This document shows, one piece after another, positions 18,771 through 27,885 of a DNA stretch of 63,092 bases; position 1 is the first letter of the stretch, and every line of letters begins with the position of its first letter. The position numbers and the translations under genes are program-made. The DNA comes from Wandonia sp964447015 (lineage in GTDB: Bacteria > Bacteroidota > Bacteroidia > Flavobacteriales_D > Crocinitomicaceae). The stretch is taken from the NCBI GenBank assembly GCA_964447015.1, contig CAYUQU010000011.1, positions 1 through 63,092 of the forward strand. Reading direction: 5' to 3'. The notes beneath the pieces were generated by a model. That model made no database searches. It was given only the letters and a program-made list of their open reading frames with translations, and was not told the DNA's origin.

Positions 18771-19526
18771 TTACTGTTTATCACCTAAATATATTGTAGC
18801 AATTCCACCCGAAACAAGATGCGAACGCACATTCTTGTAACCTACTTGAGTAAGAATATCAAGAAACTCTTGCCCCTCTGGAAAAGCTGCCACTGATTCT
18901 GGGAGATAAGTATATGCCGATTTGTCTTTTGAAATCAATCTTCCAAAAAATGGGATTAAATATTTCGAATAAAATCCAAAGGCTTGTTTTATGGGGAATT
19001 TCTTTGGTTTTGAGAATTCCAGTATCGCTGCAGTTCCATTTGGCGAGAGTACACGAAGCATTTCGGAAAGTCCTTGTTCTAGATTTTCAAAATTTCGGAC
19101 TCCAAAACCAACTGTAATGGCATCAAATTCACCATCTTTAAACGGCAAATTCTCTGAATCGCCCAAAATCATCGAAATTATGTGATCGACTTTACGCTTT
19201 ACCATTTTCTCTTTGCCTTTCTCCAACATACCAGACGAAATATCTAGTCCAACAATTTTTTCTGGGTTCAATTTCAAAGAAGCAATAGCAAAGTCACCTG
19301 TTCCAGTAGCTATATCCAAAATAGCTTTTGGATTCTTGGGCTTCAACAATCGAACAGCTTTCTTTCGCCATAATTTGTCAATCCCAAGTGACAAAAAATG
19401 ATTCAGAAAGTCATATCTACCAGAGATGTTATTAAACATTTCGGCAACCTCTTCCTTTTTCGACTTATCGCTCTCTCCGTATGGTTTTACAACCTCTCGT
19501 TGCGTTTTATTTTGCTCTTCACTCAT
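18771..19526 (-). CDS. ubiE: Demethylmenaquinone methyltransferase
   Basis: 251 residues. A class I SAM methyltransferase: motif I ILDIATGTGDFA at about residue 88, acidic end of strand 2 (VGLDIS), and the MenG/UbiE signatures MFNNISGRYDFLNHFLSLGID and ITVGFGVRNFEN. It performs the last step of menaquinone synthesis (methylation of demethylmenaquinone); Bacteroidota use menaquinone, so the ubiquinone role does not apply. Four bases separate its ATG from the stop of trkH; porT follows downstream. Confidence 0.96.
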   Translation of the reverse strand: MSEEQNKTQREVVKPYGESDKSKKEEVAEMFNNISGRYDFLNHFLSLGIDKLWRKKAVRLLKPKNPKAILDIATGTGDFAIASLKLNPEKIVGLDISSGMLEKGKEKMVKRKVDHIISMILGDSENLPFKDGEFDAITVGFGVRNFENLEQGLSEMLRVLSPNGTAAILEFSKPKKFPIKQAFGFYSKYLIPFFGRLISKDKSAYTYLPESVAAFPEGQEFLDILTQVGYKNVRSHLVSGGIATIYLGDKQ

Positions 19527-19530
19527 AATT

Positions 19531-21357
19531 CTAACCTACCATCGTATGTCCAGATGGGTATTTATAATGCTTACTCAATACTTCTTTACCTAACAAAAAG
19601 GCAAGTGTTAATGTTCCAACACGACCAATAAACATAGCAACAATTATCACGAATTTACCTGGTTCGCTTAGGTCACTCGTTATTCCACTTGATAGACCAA
19701 CTGTACAAGAAGCTGATACGTGTTCAAATACAATGTCCATAAATGTGAATTTACCTGCTTGTAATGAATCCATTTCGGTAATTGACAAGACAAATGGCCC
19801 TACTAGATTTCCAAAGATAAAAAACAACAAAATCGAGTACGACTTCATCACAAGATCATTCGAAATGGTGCGTTTAAATAACTCTGTATGACTTTTACCT
19901 CTAATAGTCGACATCACAGAAGCCAAAAGTATCGCAAAAGTTGAGGTTCGAATACCACCACCTGCAGAACCTGATGATGCCCCTACAAACATTAAGAATA
20001 GGAAAAATATTGTTGTGGTTAGTGTTAAACTTGAAGTGTCTACCACATTGAATCCTGCATTACGAGTAGTCATCGATTCATATAAGGACGTTACGACCTT
20101 GCCAAAACCTCCTTTACCTTCAAGTACATTATCATACTCTGCAAAAAAGAAAATTATTGCGCCAATAAACAATAACGCAAGTGTGTAATAAAGTGATATT
20201 TTAGTTCCGAATTCTAACGACTTCCATGGCATTTTCATCCGTTCACGCAATCTTTTAGGTTCAAATAAATCGAACAAGTAAATCATACCAAATCCACCCA
20301 AAAAGAAGAGTACTAAAATAACTATATGATATAAGTAATTACCCACTACAGCAGTATTCATCATTCCCCCTTCAAGAATTGATAATCCTGCATTATTGAA
20401 ACCTGAAACACCATGGAAAATAGAATGGTAAAGTCGAACTTCATTATCGGCATAAATTCCAATAGGTTCGACAAGCATAAACAATAGGAAAATTCCAAAA
20501 AGTTCTATAAAAATACTCCAAACAAAGATTTTCCCAAACATGGATCCTGTATTCAATAACGAATCTTTATTTACAAAATCTTCAACAATACCGTGGTGTT
20601 TCAACCCTACTCCAAACTTTGCAATTAGAAGATACAGGGCTCCAAATGCGATGGTATTCAAACCACCTAACTTAATTAAAAACAAGACTACAATTTGACC
20701 TTTAAAAGTAAACTCTGTAGCTAAATCTAATGTAGTTAATCCAGTAACTGAAGTTGCAGAAGTCGCCATAAACAAGGAGTCCATAAAACTCATATCATGA
20801 CTTGCAATTGTCATTTCAGGCAACATCAGCAGTCCTGTGCCTATCAAAATAATCGACCCAATTGAAATCGTAAATAAAAGTCCTGGATGAATTTTTAACC
20901 ACGGTTTGAAGTCCCTGTTCTTTACTACAGTTGTTAGAATGTATACAAAAAAGAAAAACTGAATGAACAATGTCGAACTCTCCGCCATTCGATGCATTCC
21001 TGCTAAATTGAGAATTTTTGTGATAATTAGTGAACCTGTAATATTAAACACCAATCCCTCGACAATCAGAACGGACAAGACTATTACTTCAAATTTGTTA
21101 TCCTTGAGTAATTGTAGGGGATTAAAATCATACAACAAGCGGACTAAAAAACGTACGATATAAAATATGAAAGCGTATTGAATCCAATCTATCAATGCTT
21201 CTGATTCAACCTGAGAGTGAGGAAAACCATAATAATAAACCAATACCCCAATCGCACCAAGGGAAACAAATACATGTAGAAATCTAAAAAGTCGCATTAC
21301 GCGCTCTTTGGAGCCATACAATGCTAGATTAATCCGTTCCCTCAGATTTCGTATCAT
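19531..21357 (-). CDS. TrkH-family potassium uptake channel subunit
   Basis: 608 residues, longer than the ~480 of classical TrkH because of an extra N-terminal bundle of membrane helices (residues ~20-170) that many Bacteroidota members have. The four P-loop/TM units of the K+ channel fold are visible (for example ATSATSVTGLTTLDLA, GVSGFNNAGLS, MTTRNAGFNVVD, SASCTVGLSSG). It conducts K+ into the cell and normally needs a TrkA regulator, which is not in the window. Its ATG overlaps by one base (TGATG) the stop of the heptose kinase gene, so both are in one operon with ubiE. Confidence 0.92.
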   Translation of the reverse strand: MIRNLRERINLALYGSKERVMRLFRFLHVFVSLGAIGVLVYYYGFPHSQVESEALIDWIQYAFIFYIVRFLVRLLYDFNPLQLLKDNKFEVIVLSVLIVEGLVFNITGSLIITKILNLAGMHRMAESSTLFIQFFFFVYILTTVVKNRDFKPWLKIHPGLLFTISIGSIILIGTGLLMLPEMTIASHDMSFMDSLFMATSATSVTGLTTLDLATEFTFKGQIVVLFLIKLGGLNTIAFGALYLLIAKFGVGLKHHGIVEDFVNKDSLLNTGSMFGKIFVWSIFIELFGIFLLFMLVEPIGIYADNEVRLYHSIFHGVSGFNNAGLSILEGGMMNTAVVGNYLYHIVILVLFFLGGFGMIYLFDLFEPKRLRERMKMPWKSLEFGTKISLYYTLALLFIGAIIFFFAEYDNVLEGKGGFGKVVTSLYESMTTRNAGFNVVDTSSLTLTTTIFFLFLMFVGASSGSAGGGIRTSTFAILLASVMSTIRGKSHTELFKRTISNDLVMKSYSILLFFIFGNLVGPFVLSITEMDSLQAGKFTFMDIVFEHVSASCTVGLSSGITSDLSEPGKFVIIVAMFIGRVGTLTLAFLLGKEVLSKHYKYPSGHTMVG

Positions 21358-22340
21358 CAGTTAATCAATTTACCTGCCTCACGAATAAGGTCTTCTTTGT
21401 CTATTGATACTACTCCCACTTTTTCGCAAACTATTCCTCCGCTCAAATTAGCATAAGCCGCAATCAATTCGATTGGCAACCCTAATGTGAGACAAAGTGT
21501 CGCAACGCTGATTACTGTATCTCCAGCCCCTGAAACATCTGCAATATTGCGCAGATGAGCAGGGATATAATGTTTTTGATTATCCTTTGAAATAAACACA
21601 CCGTGCTCTGACAAGGTCACAAAAGTAATTTCTGATTGAAGTCTTTCTTGTAACGCTGCGACAGCACTTTCAAACACATCACCTTCTTTATATTGAAACT
21701 CGATATTTAAACCTTCTTTTAATTCTTTCAAATTTGGTTTAAACAAGGTAACTCCTTTGTATTCAAAAAAATTCTCTTTTTTGGGATCAACTGTTGTTGG
21801 TATATCATGTGATTTTGCAACACGAATCACCTCTTGGATAACTTTCGGTGTTAAGGTGCCTTTATTGTAATCTTCAAATATAATGGCATCCACCCCTGTT
21901 TCACAAATTTCTTTTACACGGGTAATTAAATCTTGCTCTTCACTAGTTGAAATTGGATTTGTTTGCTCTTTGTCAACGCGAAGTAAATGCTGATTGTTTC
22001 CAATTACACGTGTTTTAACAGTTGTAATGCGGTTATTAGAACGAACCATACCAGAAATAGGCATGTCTCTTTTTTTCATCAATTCGAGAAGTCGAGTTCC
22101 TTCTGCATCATTTCCAATAACGGAAGTCAAAATTGGAATGGCATCCAAAGCGGCAATATTCAACGCTACATTGGCTGCTCCACCCAATCGTTCTTCATGA
22201 CTGCTAAAACTCACAATCGGAACTGGAGCTTCGGGTGAAACACGGTTGACTTTGCCTTGCAAATACGCATCAATCATCACATCACCAATAACGAGTATTC
22301 GCTTTCCTTTAAAAGATTCGACTATCGTTCTACTGTCCAT
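21357..22340 (-). CDS. hldE: D-glycero-beta-D-manno-heptose-7-phosphate kinase (PfkB family)
   Basis: 327 residues, equal to the N-terminal kinase half of E. coli HldE; the nucleotidyltransferase half is absent, so the symbol applies to the kinase domain only. PfkB signatures are present: RLGGAANVALNIAALDA near residue 50-70 and, near residue 265, DVSGAGDTVISVA with the catalytic Asp. It phosphorylates heptose-7-phosphate on the way to ADP-heptose for LPS core. TAATG junction with the aminotransferase gene upstream and TGATG with trkH downstream point to translational coupling. A different sugar kinase role is possible. Confidence 0.82.
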   Translation of the reverse strand: MDSRTIVESFKGKRILVIGDVMIDAYLQGKVNRVSPEAPVPIVSFSSHEERLGGAANVALNIAALDAIPILTSVIGNDAEGTRLLELMKKRDMPISGMVRSNNRITTVKTRVIGNNQHLLRVDKEQTNPISTSEEQDLITRVKEICETGVDAIIFEDYNKGTLTPKVIQEVIRVAKSHDIPTTVDPKKENFFEYKGVTLFKPNLKELKEGLNIEFQYKEGDVFESAVAALQERLQSEITFVTLSEHGVFISKDNQKHYIPAHLRNIADVSGAGDTVISVATLCLTLGLPIELIAAYANLSGGIVCEKVGVVSIDKEDLIREAGKLIN

Positions 22341-23530
22341 TAATTCAATTTTTCGAGCGCAATTTTTAAGCGGTTCATTGCTTCAATTAATTCATTTTCG
22401 GAAGCAGCATAAGAAATTCGAATACAATTCGGATCTCCAAAAGCTTCACCTGTAACCAATGCTACAAGTCCTTCTTCCATAATATACATAGCCAAATCGT
22501 TGGCAGAATTTATCGTTTTTCCATTATAGCTTTTTCCAAAAAAGGATGATACGTCAGGAAAAAGGTAAAATGCTCCTTCTGGAATGTTTGTTTTCATTCC
22601 GCTGATGTTATTCAACATCCCCAACACTAAATCTCTTCTGGACTTGAACGCAGCCACCATTTCATTTAGCACACTTGGATCTGCGTCCATTGCTGCAATT
22701 GTTGCTTTTTGTGTAATTGAACACGTAGCACTGGTAAACTGTCCCTGAATTTTCTCACATGCTGCTGCAATCTCTTTTGAAGCTGCGATATATCCCAATC
22801 GCCACCCTGTCATTGCCCACGCTTTTGAAACGCCATTTACGGTTATTACTTGGTCTTTTATTGCTGGAAATGAAGCTAAACTCGCGTGTTTGCCACTAAA
22901 GTTAATGTGCTCGTAAATTTCATCAGAAATCACGTAAATTCCTGTATCTTCAATTACATCCGCCATTCCTTCAAGTTCTTCTTTCGAATAAACCGAACCT
23001 GTTGGATTACATGGTGATGAAAAGATCATCAACTTCGTGTTATCTGTAATTGCTGCACCTAACTGCTCAGGTGTGATTTTAAAATCATTCTCTATAGTCG
23101 CTTCAATGATTACAGGAACGCCCTCTGCAACTTTTACAATTTCCACATAAGAAACCCAATAAGGAGCTGGAATAATTACCTCATCTCCTGGGTTAATTAA
23201 GCTCATCACTACATTCGCAATACTTTGCTTCGCTCCTGTCGAGGTCACAATTTGTGAAGGCTCGTAATCAAGGTTATTGTCTCTTTTCAACTTGCGACAT
23301 ATGCTCTCGCGCAAATCCAAATAACCGGCAACGGGAGTGTACTTCGTAAAGTTCTCGTCCATCGCCTTTTTAGCGGCTTCTTTAATAAACTCAGGTGTAT
23401 TAAAATCAGGCTCACCCAACGAAAGTGAAATCACATCCTTCCCCTGTGCCTTCAGCTCACGACTCAAACGAGACATAGCCAAAGTCGCAGATTCTTCCAT
23501 TGCTCTTAATCGATCAGAAAGTACATCCAT
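22340..23530 (-). CDS. PLP-dependent aspartate/aromatic aminotransferase (class I)
   Basis: 396 residues from the ATG at 23530. The frame also allows ATG at 23542 and TTG at 23545, but the conserved Bacteroidota N-terminus is M-x-x-LSDR, and the promoter -7 element at 23555-23562 would leave almost no leader for the longer forms. The PLP lysine is Lys236 in NGVSKAWAMTGWRLGY; SSPCNPTGSVY and the phosphate-binding region STGAKQSI are visible. It transfers the amino group between aspartate (or related amino acids) and 2-oxoglutarate. First gene of the operon with the heptose kinase, trkH and ubiE. Confidence 0.93.
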   Translation of the reverse strand: MDVLSDRLRAMEESATLAMSRLSRELKAQGKDVISLSLGEPDFNTPEFIKEAAKKAMDENFTKYTPVAGYLDLRESICRKLKRDNNLDYEPSQIVTSTGAKQSIANVVMSLINPGDEVIIPAPYWVSYVEIVKVAEGVPVIIEATIENDFKITPEQLGAAITDNTKLMIFSSPCNPTGSVYSKEELEGMADVIEDTGIYVISDEIYEHINFSGKHASLASFPAIKDQVITVNGVSKAWAMTGWRLGYIAASKEIAAACEKIQGQFTSATCSITQKATIAAMDADPSVLNEMVAAFKSRRDLVLGMLNNISGMKTNIPEGAFYLFPDVSSFFGKSYNGKTINSANDLAMYIMEEGLVALVTGEAFGDPNCIRISYAASENELIEAMNRLKIALEKLN

Positions 23531-23554
23531 CTTCAGAATCATCAATATTTATGA

Positions 23555-23562
23555 CAAAACTA
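23555..23562 (-). promoter_or_regulatory. -7 element that decides the aminotransferase start
   Basis: Minus-strand TAGTTTTG, a perfect TAnnTTTG. Predicted transcription start is near 23550, so the ATG at 23530 gets a ~20-base leader whereas the upstream starts would be nearly leaderless. No clear -33 TTG. Confidence 0.5.
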
Positions 23563-23657
23563 AGAATATTGTTGAATGGAATTGAGAAATACCCACAAAA
23601 AGCATCATCAAAACATGTTACTTTTTCGTCAATTGCGCTTTTATAAGAATGAAAGAC

Positions 23658-23665
23658 TATTTTTG
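23658..23665 (+). promoter_or_regulatory. -7 element of the DUF7935 gene
   Basis: TATTTTTG (perfect TAnnTTTG) 20 bases before the ATG at 23686; TTG at 23633-23635 lies 22 bases upstream of it, slightly longer than the usual spacing. Confidence 0.55.
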
Positions 23666-23685
23666 TAACACAAAATTTTAAAACC

Positions 23686-24207
23686 ATGGAATACTTGTTT
23701 TATGCTATCTTGATTATTATACCAGCCGGAATTGTATTCGGAACGGCGTATTTCTTCATGAATAAATTGGCTGAGCGCGATCAACGCAGCATGTCTTTAG
23801 AACTGCGCAAAGAACGCCAAAAACACGTACTCCCCAATCGTATTGACGCATATCAACGTTTGGTTTTGTTGTTAGAACGTATTTCTCCAAATTCTTTGGT
23901 AATGAGAATTCACAATCCTGGATTTGCAGCACGTCAATTTCAAGCAGAACTACTCAAAACCATTCGAGAAGAGTTTGAACACAACGTGGCTCAACAGATT
24001 TTCGTTTCTCCACAAGCTTGGGAAATTGTAAAAAACAGTAAAGAGGAAACTATCAAAATAATTAATATCGCAGGTAATCAAATGGGGGATACATCAACCG
24101 CTAATGATTTGGCTGCAAAAATATTTGAAGTAAGTTCGCAAGTGAATCCTTTGCCTACAGAAATCGCATCGAAGTTTTTGAAAGAAGAACTACAAAAACT
24201 ATTTTAG
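23686..24207 (+). CDS. DUF7935 family membrane-anchored protein
   Basis: 173 residues. One N-terminal membrane helix (residues ~4-26, YAILIIIPAGIVFGTAYFF), then a cytoplasmic, charged, helical domain with the stretches LPNRIDAYQRLVLLLERISPNSLVMRI and TIREEFEHNVAQQIFVS in shorter form typical of a family conserved across Bacteroidota (DUF7935, from memory). No function is known. It has its own promoter and converges with the S4 protein gene, five bases between stops. Confidence 0.82.
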   Translation: MEYLFYAILIIIPAGIVFGTAYFFMNKLAERDQRSMSLELRKERQKHVLPNRIDAYQRLVLLLERISPNSLVMRIHNPGFAARQFQAELLKTIREEFEHNVAQQIFVSPQAWEIVKNSKEETIKIINIAGNQMGDTSTANDLAAKIFEVSSQVNPLPTEIASKFLKEELQKLF

Positions 24208-24212
24208 GTAAA

Positions 24213-24434
24213 TCACAGCACAATAATCACTTCAACTTCATCCTCCACATTCACGACATCACCTGTGCGAAGTTTGGCACGAATGCGAGACTCTTGTTCG
24301 CCGTTTAGCGAAACGAGTCCGTCTTGAATCAACAGCTTCGCGTGACCGCCTGTTTGGGCAATTTGCAATAATTTGAGCATTTTGTTCAACTCAATAAACT
24401 CCTCTCCCCTCAGGCTAAACTCAATCTTTTGCAT
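24213..24434 (-). CDS. S4-domain RNA-binding protein (YbcJ-like)
   Basis: 73 residues, nearly all one S4 fold: FIELNKMLKLLQIAQTGG, then LLIQDGLVSLNGE, then RAKLRTGDVV. Small stand-alone S4 proteins of this size bind structured RNA, often rRNA or tRNA; the exact target is unknown. Its ATG lies inside the end of meaB (14-base overlap), so it is translated from the meaB message. Confidence 0.9.
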   Translation of the reverse strand: MQKIEFSLRGEEFIELNKMLKLLQIAQTGGHAKLLIQDGLVSLNGEQESRIRAKLRTGDVVNVEDEVEVIIVL

Positions 24435-25515
24435 TATGTATTTGTGTTAAGTAGAATGTCATCAATTCTTTCGCATCGGAAAAAGCATTGCCCTGTCCGT
24501 TGTGTAAGTTTGTTTCGATTTGTTTGATTTTATCTTCGATGCCCTTGGCGTTCATAAAATGCTGTACCAACATTTCTTTTAGCGTTTCTTTAAACCAAAA
24601 TACTTCTTGATCTCTGCGATTTGAATCTATAAAGCCTGAAATTGTCATTTGGTTGACATAAGAATCAATCACATCCCATATTTCGGGAATCCCAGAGTTT
24701 GTGTAGGCACTGCAAGTCATCGCTTTTGGAATCCAACCGTTGTTATTGGGTGGAAAAAGGTGCATGGCATTTTTATATTCATTTCGCGCGCGTTTGGCAT
24801 TGGCCTCGTTGTCGCCATCGGCTTTTGTGATGACCAACGAATCTGCCATTTCCATAATTCCACGCTTGATTCCTTGAAGTTCATCCCCTGCTCCAGCAAG
24901 CATCAGCAACAGAAAAAAGTCAACCATTTCTTTAACCATGGTCTCTGATTGACCTACGCCTACTGTTTCAATTATCACCACATCAAATCCAGCTGCTTCA
25001 CAAAGTAAAATGCTTTCTCGCGTGCGTTTTGCTACTCCACCAAGTGAACCTCCTGATGCGGTTGGCCTGATGTAAACTTCTGGAATTAAAGCAAGTTTGT
25101 TCATTCGGGTTTTGTCCCCTAAAATGCTCCCTCCACTTCGTTCACTACTTGGATCTATTGCCAAAACAGCCACTTTCTTGCCCTTCTCCACTAAAACTTG
25201 ACCGAATGACTCTATAAACGTACTTTTTCCAACACCAGGCACACCAGTAATTCCAATTCTGACAGATTTCCCTGTCGCTGAACGCACTTTGTCGAGTAAT
25301 TGCACAGCCATTTCATGGTCGTCTTGGCGAGTACTCTCCACCAAAGTCAGTCCGCGACTCAATGCAACTTTATCACCATTTTTAATGGCATGCGCCAATT
25401 CCACAGGATCTCGCTCCAGCTGTTTCTTACGACTTGCTAACCAATCTTTTTTCTTCTTGCTGTCCAAATAAGTAACGGTTTTCAACAAAAATACAATTTC
25501 AGAAATAAACTGCAC
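24421..25515 (-). CDS. meaB: Methylmalonyl-CoA mutase-associated GTPase MeaB
   Basis: 364 residues. The G3E-type P-loop is GVPGVGKST at 91-99, followed by AIDPSSERSGGSILGDKTRM, TASGGSLGGVAKRT, ETVGVGQSE (switch) and the guanine-specificity site TKAD. MeaB protects the mutase from inactivation and gates loading of adenosylcobalamin. The ORF starts with GTG at 25515; the first ~20 residues are poorly conserved, so the true start could be a TTG slightly downstream. The mutase itself is at 61-2190, not adjacent as in many genomes. The S4 gene overlaps its 3' end. Confidence 0.95.
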   Translation of the reverse strand: MQFISEIVFLLKTVTYLDSKKKKDWLASRKKQLERDPVELAHAIKNGDKVALSRGLTLVESTRQDDHEMAVQLLDKVRSATGKSVRIGITGVPGVGKSTFIESFGQVLVEKGKKVAVLAIDPSSERSGGSILGDKTRMNKLALIPEVYIRPTASGGSLGGVAKRTRESILLCEAAGFDVVIIETVGVGQSETMVKEMVDFFLLLMLAGAGDELQGIKRGIMEMADSLVITKADGDNEANAKRARNEYKNAMHLFPPNNNGWIPKAMTCSAYTNSGIPEIWDVIDSYVNQMTISGFIDSNRRDQEVFWFKETLKEMLVQHFMNAKGIEDKIKQIETNLHNGQGNAFSDAKELMTFYLTQIHNAKD

Positions 25516-25842
25516 TATGAATGTGAAAAGTAAAGTTTGAGGATAGAGATATTGGGTGTCGCTCCCCTCGATATATCTTCATAACAATTGATTCTATTTT
25601 TCCTTCGATTCATGCCTGTTGAATTGTTGTGAAGCCACTCGAGAAGCTCAAATTACATGTTTAGATGGACGAAACATAGCCGACCGAGTGTCCCGCACAA
25701 TTACAGGAATCTCATTTAAGAAAAGAAAATTAACTCAATTGTCGGGATGTATCGAGGTCAGCGGAAATAGAAAGTAATTTTACCAAACATAAATAAACCT
25801 CCCAACCGTTATTTACTAAATCCATCTTACTAACTTCGCCAC
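25516..25842. other. Gene-free stretch holding a ~200-base imperfect palindrome
   Basis: I find no coding frame here. The ends 25560-25577 and 25746-25763 are inverted copies of each other (15 of 18 bases), and similarity continues inward: CAATTGT blocks, a CCTGT...AATTGT pair (near 25615-25635 and 25692-25706), CACTCG against CGAGTG, and at the centre ATGTTT (25657-25662) against AAACAT (25672-25677). The whole would fold as one long interrupted hairpin. This is the structure expected of a decayed palindromic intergenic repeat or a small non-autonomous (MITE-like) element. Confidence 0.6.
25831..25838 (+). promoter_or_regulatory. -7 element four bases before ATG (possible leaderless gene)
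   Basis: TAACTTCG, then CCAC, then the ATG at 25843. No -33 TTG at a proper distance. Confidence 0.4.
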
Positions 25843-26340
25843 ATGAAACGAATTGGTGTGCTTTCTGACACGCACAGTCATCTTGACCCTAAAATATTCA
25901 CTCATTTTAAAGATGTGGATGAGATTTGGCATGCGGGAGATATTGGCGACATAGAGGTGTTGGACAAATTACGCGTATTCAAACCTACCCGTGCGGTTTT
26001 CGGGAATATCGACAACAATGTTCTACGCATGGAAACTCCAGAGTTTAACATCTTCGACATCGAAGGGAAGAAAATTCTGATTACACACATTGCAGGAAAA
26101 CCGGGTAAATATTCGAAACCACTTTACGACAAACTGCAGGAAGTAAAACCTGATGTTGTTGTGTGTGGCCACTCCCACATTCTTTTGGTTCAATTCGACA
26201 AGTATTCAAATTTACTATGGATAAACCCCGGAGCTTGTGGAATCAAAGGTTTTCATTCTGTTCGCACACTTGTCCGATTTACCATTGACGACACTAAAAT
26301 CGAAAACTTTGAAGTGATTGAACTGGGGAAGCGAGTTTAA
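25843..26340 (+). CDS. YfcE-type metallophosphoesterase
   Basis: 165 residues. All five calcineurin-like motifs are visible: SDTHSH (residue ~8), HAGDIGD, GNID, THIAG and CGHSH. It is a two-metal phosphodiesterase of the YfcE/MJ0936 family, cytoplasmic, with unknown physiological substrate. It ends one base before the stop of the btuF-like gene on the other strand. A TAnnTTCG box four bases before the ATG suggests a leaderless message. Confidence 0.92.
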   Translation: MKRIGVLSDTHSHLDPKIFTHFKDVDEIWHAGDIGDIEVLDKLRVFKPTRAVFGNIDNNVLRMETPEFNIFDIEGKKILITHIAGKPGKYSKPLYDKLQEVKPDVVVCGHSHILLVQFDKYSNLLWINPGACGIKGFHSVRTLVRFTIDDTKIENFEVIELGKRV

Positions 26341-26341
26341 C

Positions 26342-27466
26342 TTACTGCAAAACGTGAAAATATGTCTGCTTGTGGTTTATTTTCAGCTTCCCTAAGCATT
26401 TCAATAAATCCATCAACATCACGTGAGGTTCCACCACTCCTTTTGAAAAATAATCGTTTTCCGCAGTGTTGCAAAAAATCACTTTCCCGTTTCTAACTGA
26501 CGGGAATGTGGAATATATTTTATTTTCCGCTATCAACTTCTCAATTGAAAAACCAGGTTCACGCTCGGTGATAATAACCCAATACTCCGATTTCGATAAA
26601 ACAGCATAAGCCTCTTCCATTGAGAGAATTACATTCCCCTCTTCCTTTCTATTCTCATACACGTATTCCAAGCCTGCATCTTTCAACAGATTAGCCGTAA
26701 TTGAATTACCAGAAGGCATATTCCAGTTTTCGCCATGTGGTAAATTGAGAGCGACTGTACCTGTAGTTTGACTCTGCGTATATGTTAAATAGTCTTCTTC
26801 AATCTCATTAAAAATTGAAATCGCTTTGTCTGAATTTGTCAATACACCAAACAATTTCAGCCATTCTGCACGCCCCAATGGAGTAGGCTCTAAATATTCG
26901 GTAATAAAAAGTGTCTTTATACCCAATCTGTGAAAGCGCTCGATGTCCTTTTGCTCAAATGGATATAGCATCAGTAAATCGGGTTGTAGGGATGCTATTC
27001 GCTCCAAATTAAATCCACTTCCAGAACAAATATCCTCAAAATGATTCGCTCGTATTTGTTGATCTTGACTCAAGTAATTCTTACCGCATAAACCGATTAT
27101 TTTTTTCACTTCATCTAAACAATCAAAAAATGCAAAATGAGTTGTGGATTGAATTGTTGTACGTTGCAATATCCCCATCGAAAGTTTAGCATCAGGATGA
27201 AAGACCCAAATAGAGTCAGCAACAAGACCTGTTGACGGGTAGAAAATCCGAAGTAACAAAGTGCTATCGGTCTGTTCAAATCTAAATCCTTTTGCATAAT
27301 TATTTTCCGGAAGATTTTTCAGAAAATTTGAATTTTCAGGAAGATTATGCTCTGGTGCTGTATGTTGAACACACCCATTTGAAAAGAGAAATATGCACAG
27401 AAAAATAAACACGTTCCATTTTTGGGTGAAGTAAAACCTCTCCAACATTTTAATCATATTACTCAC
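26342..27466 (-). CDS. BtuF-like periplasmic B12-binding lipoprotein
   Basis: 374 residues from GTG 27466, whose GTGA overlaps the thioesterase stop (ATGs at 27457 and 27448 are alternatives). A lipoprotein signal ends in SNGC (Cys32). The rest is a type III periplasmic binding protein fold of the BtuF/FhuD class: ICSGSGFNLERIASLQPDLLM, then FITEYLEPTPLGRAEWLKLFGVL, the long linking helix and a second lobe ending in VILSMEEAYAVLSKSEYWVI. It should hand cobalamin (or a related chelate) to an ABC importer; no permease or ATPase gene is in the window. Last gene of the riboswitch operon, which is the main reason for choosing B12 over a siderophore. Confidence 0.82.
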   Translation of the reverse strand: MSNMIKMLERFYFTQKWNVFIFLCIFLFSNGCVQHTAPEHNLPENSNFLKNLPENNYAKGFRFEQTDSTLLLRIFYPSTGLVADSIWVFHPDAKLSMGILQRTTIQSTTHFAFFDCLDEVKKIIGLCGKNYLSQDQQIRANHFEDICSGSGFNLERIASLQPDLLMLYPFEQKDIERFHRLGIKTLFITEYLEPTPLGRAEWLKLFGVLTNSDKAISIFNEIEEDYLTYTQSQTTGTVALNLPHGENWNMPSGNSITANLLKDAGLEYVYENRKEEGNVILSMEEAYAVLSKSEYWVIITEREPGFSIEKLIAENKIYSTFPSVRNGKVIFCNTAENDYFSKGVVEPHVMLMDLLKCLGKLKINHKQTYFHVLQ

Positions 27467-27855
27467 AATTCAATTGGTTTTTTATTTTCATCTATAGCCA
27501 CAAACGTAAATTCGCCCTTAATCGCTTTCTCTCTGTGTTCGTTATACATCTGCTCAATAAAAATCTCCACATTGACCTTCAAACTAGTCCGTCCAACGTA
27601 GGTCACTTTGCCAATCAACTCTATTATAGTGCCTGCAGGGATAGGACGATTAAAATCAACCCTGTCCGAACATACAGTGACCATCCGTTTTCGACTAAAC
27701 CGAGTTGCTGTAATAAAAGCAACTTCGTCCATCAATGCAAGTGCTGTCCCACCAAATAAAGTATCATAATGATTTGTTGTATTGGGAAAAACGGCTTTAA
27801 AAATCCGTGTTTCCGAGTTTTTTTTCAAAATCTCTATATCTTGTGTATTCATCAT
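27463..27855 (-). CDS. Acyl-CoA thioesterase, hotdog fold (YciA/BACH type)
   Basis: 130 residues, one hotdog domain. The catalytic region HYDTLFGGTALALMDEVAF at about residues 28-46 and the strand RVDFNRPIPAGTIIEL are typical of YciA-like acyl-CoA thioesterases. Cytoplasmic; hydrolyses acyl-CoA, specificity unknown. It starts 30 bases after the surface protein gene and overlaps the btuF-like gene by four bases, so it is embedded in an operon otherwise devoted to B12 capture. Confidence 0.9.
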   Translation of the reverse strand: MMNTQDIEILKKNSETRIFKAVFPNTTNHYDTLFGGTALALMDEVAFITATRFSRKRMVTVCSDRVDFNRPIPAGTIIELIGKVTYVGRTSLKVNVEIFIEQMYNEHREKAIKGEFTFVAIDENKKPIEL

Positions 27856-27885
27856 TATTTCTTAATCAATCGATTTAAGTCGAAT

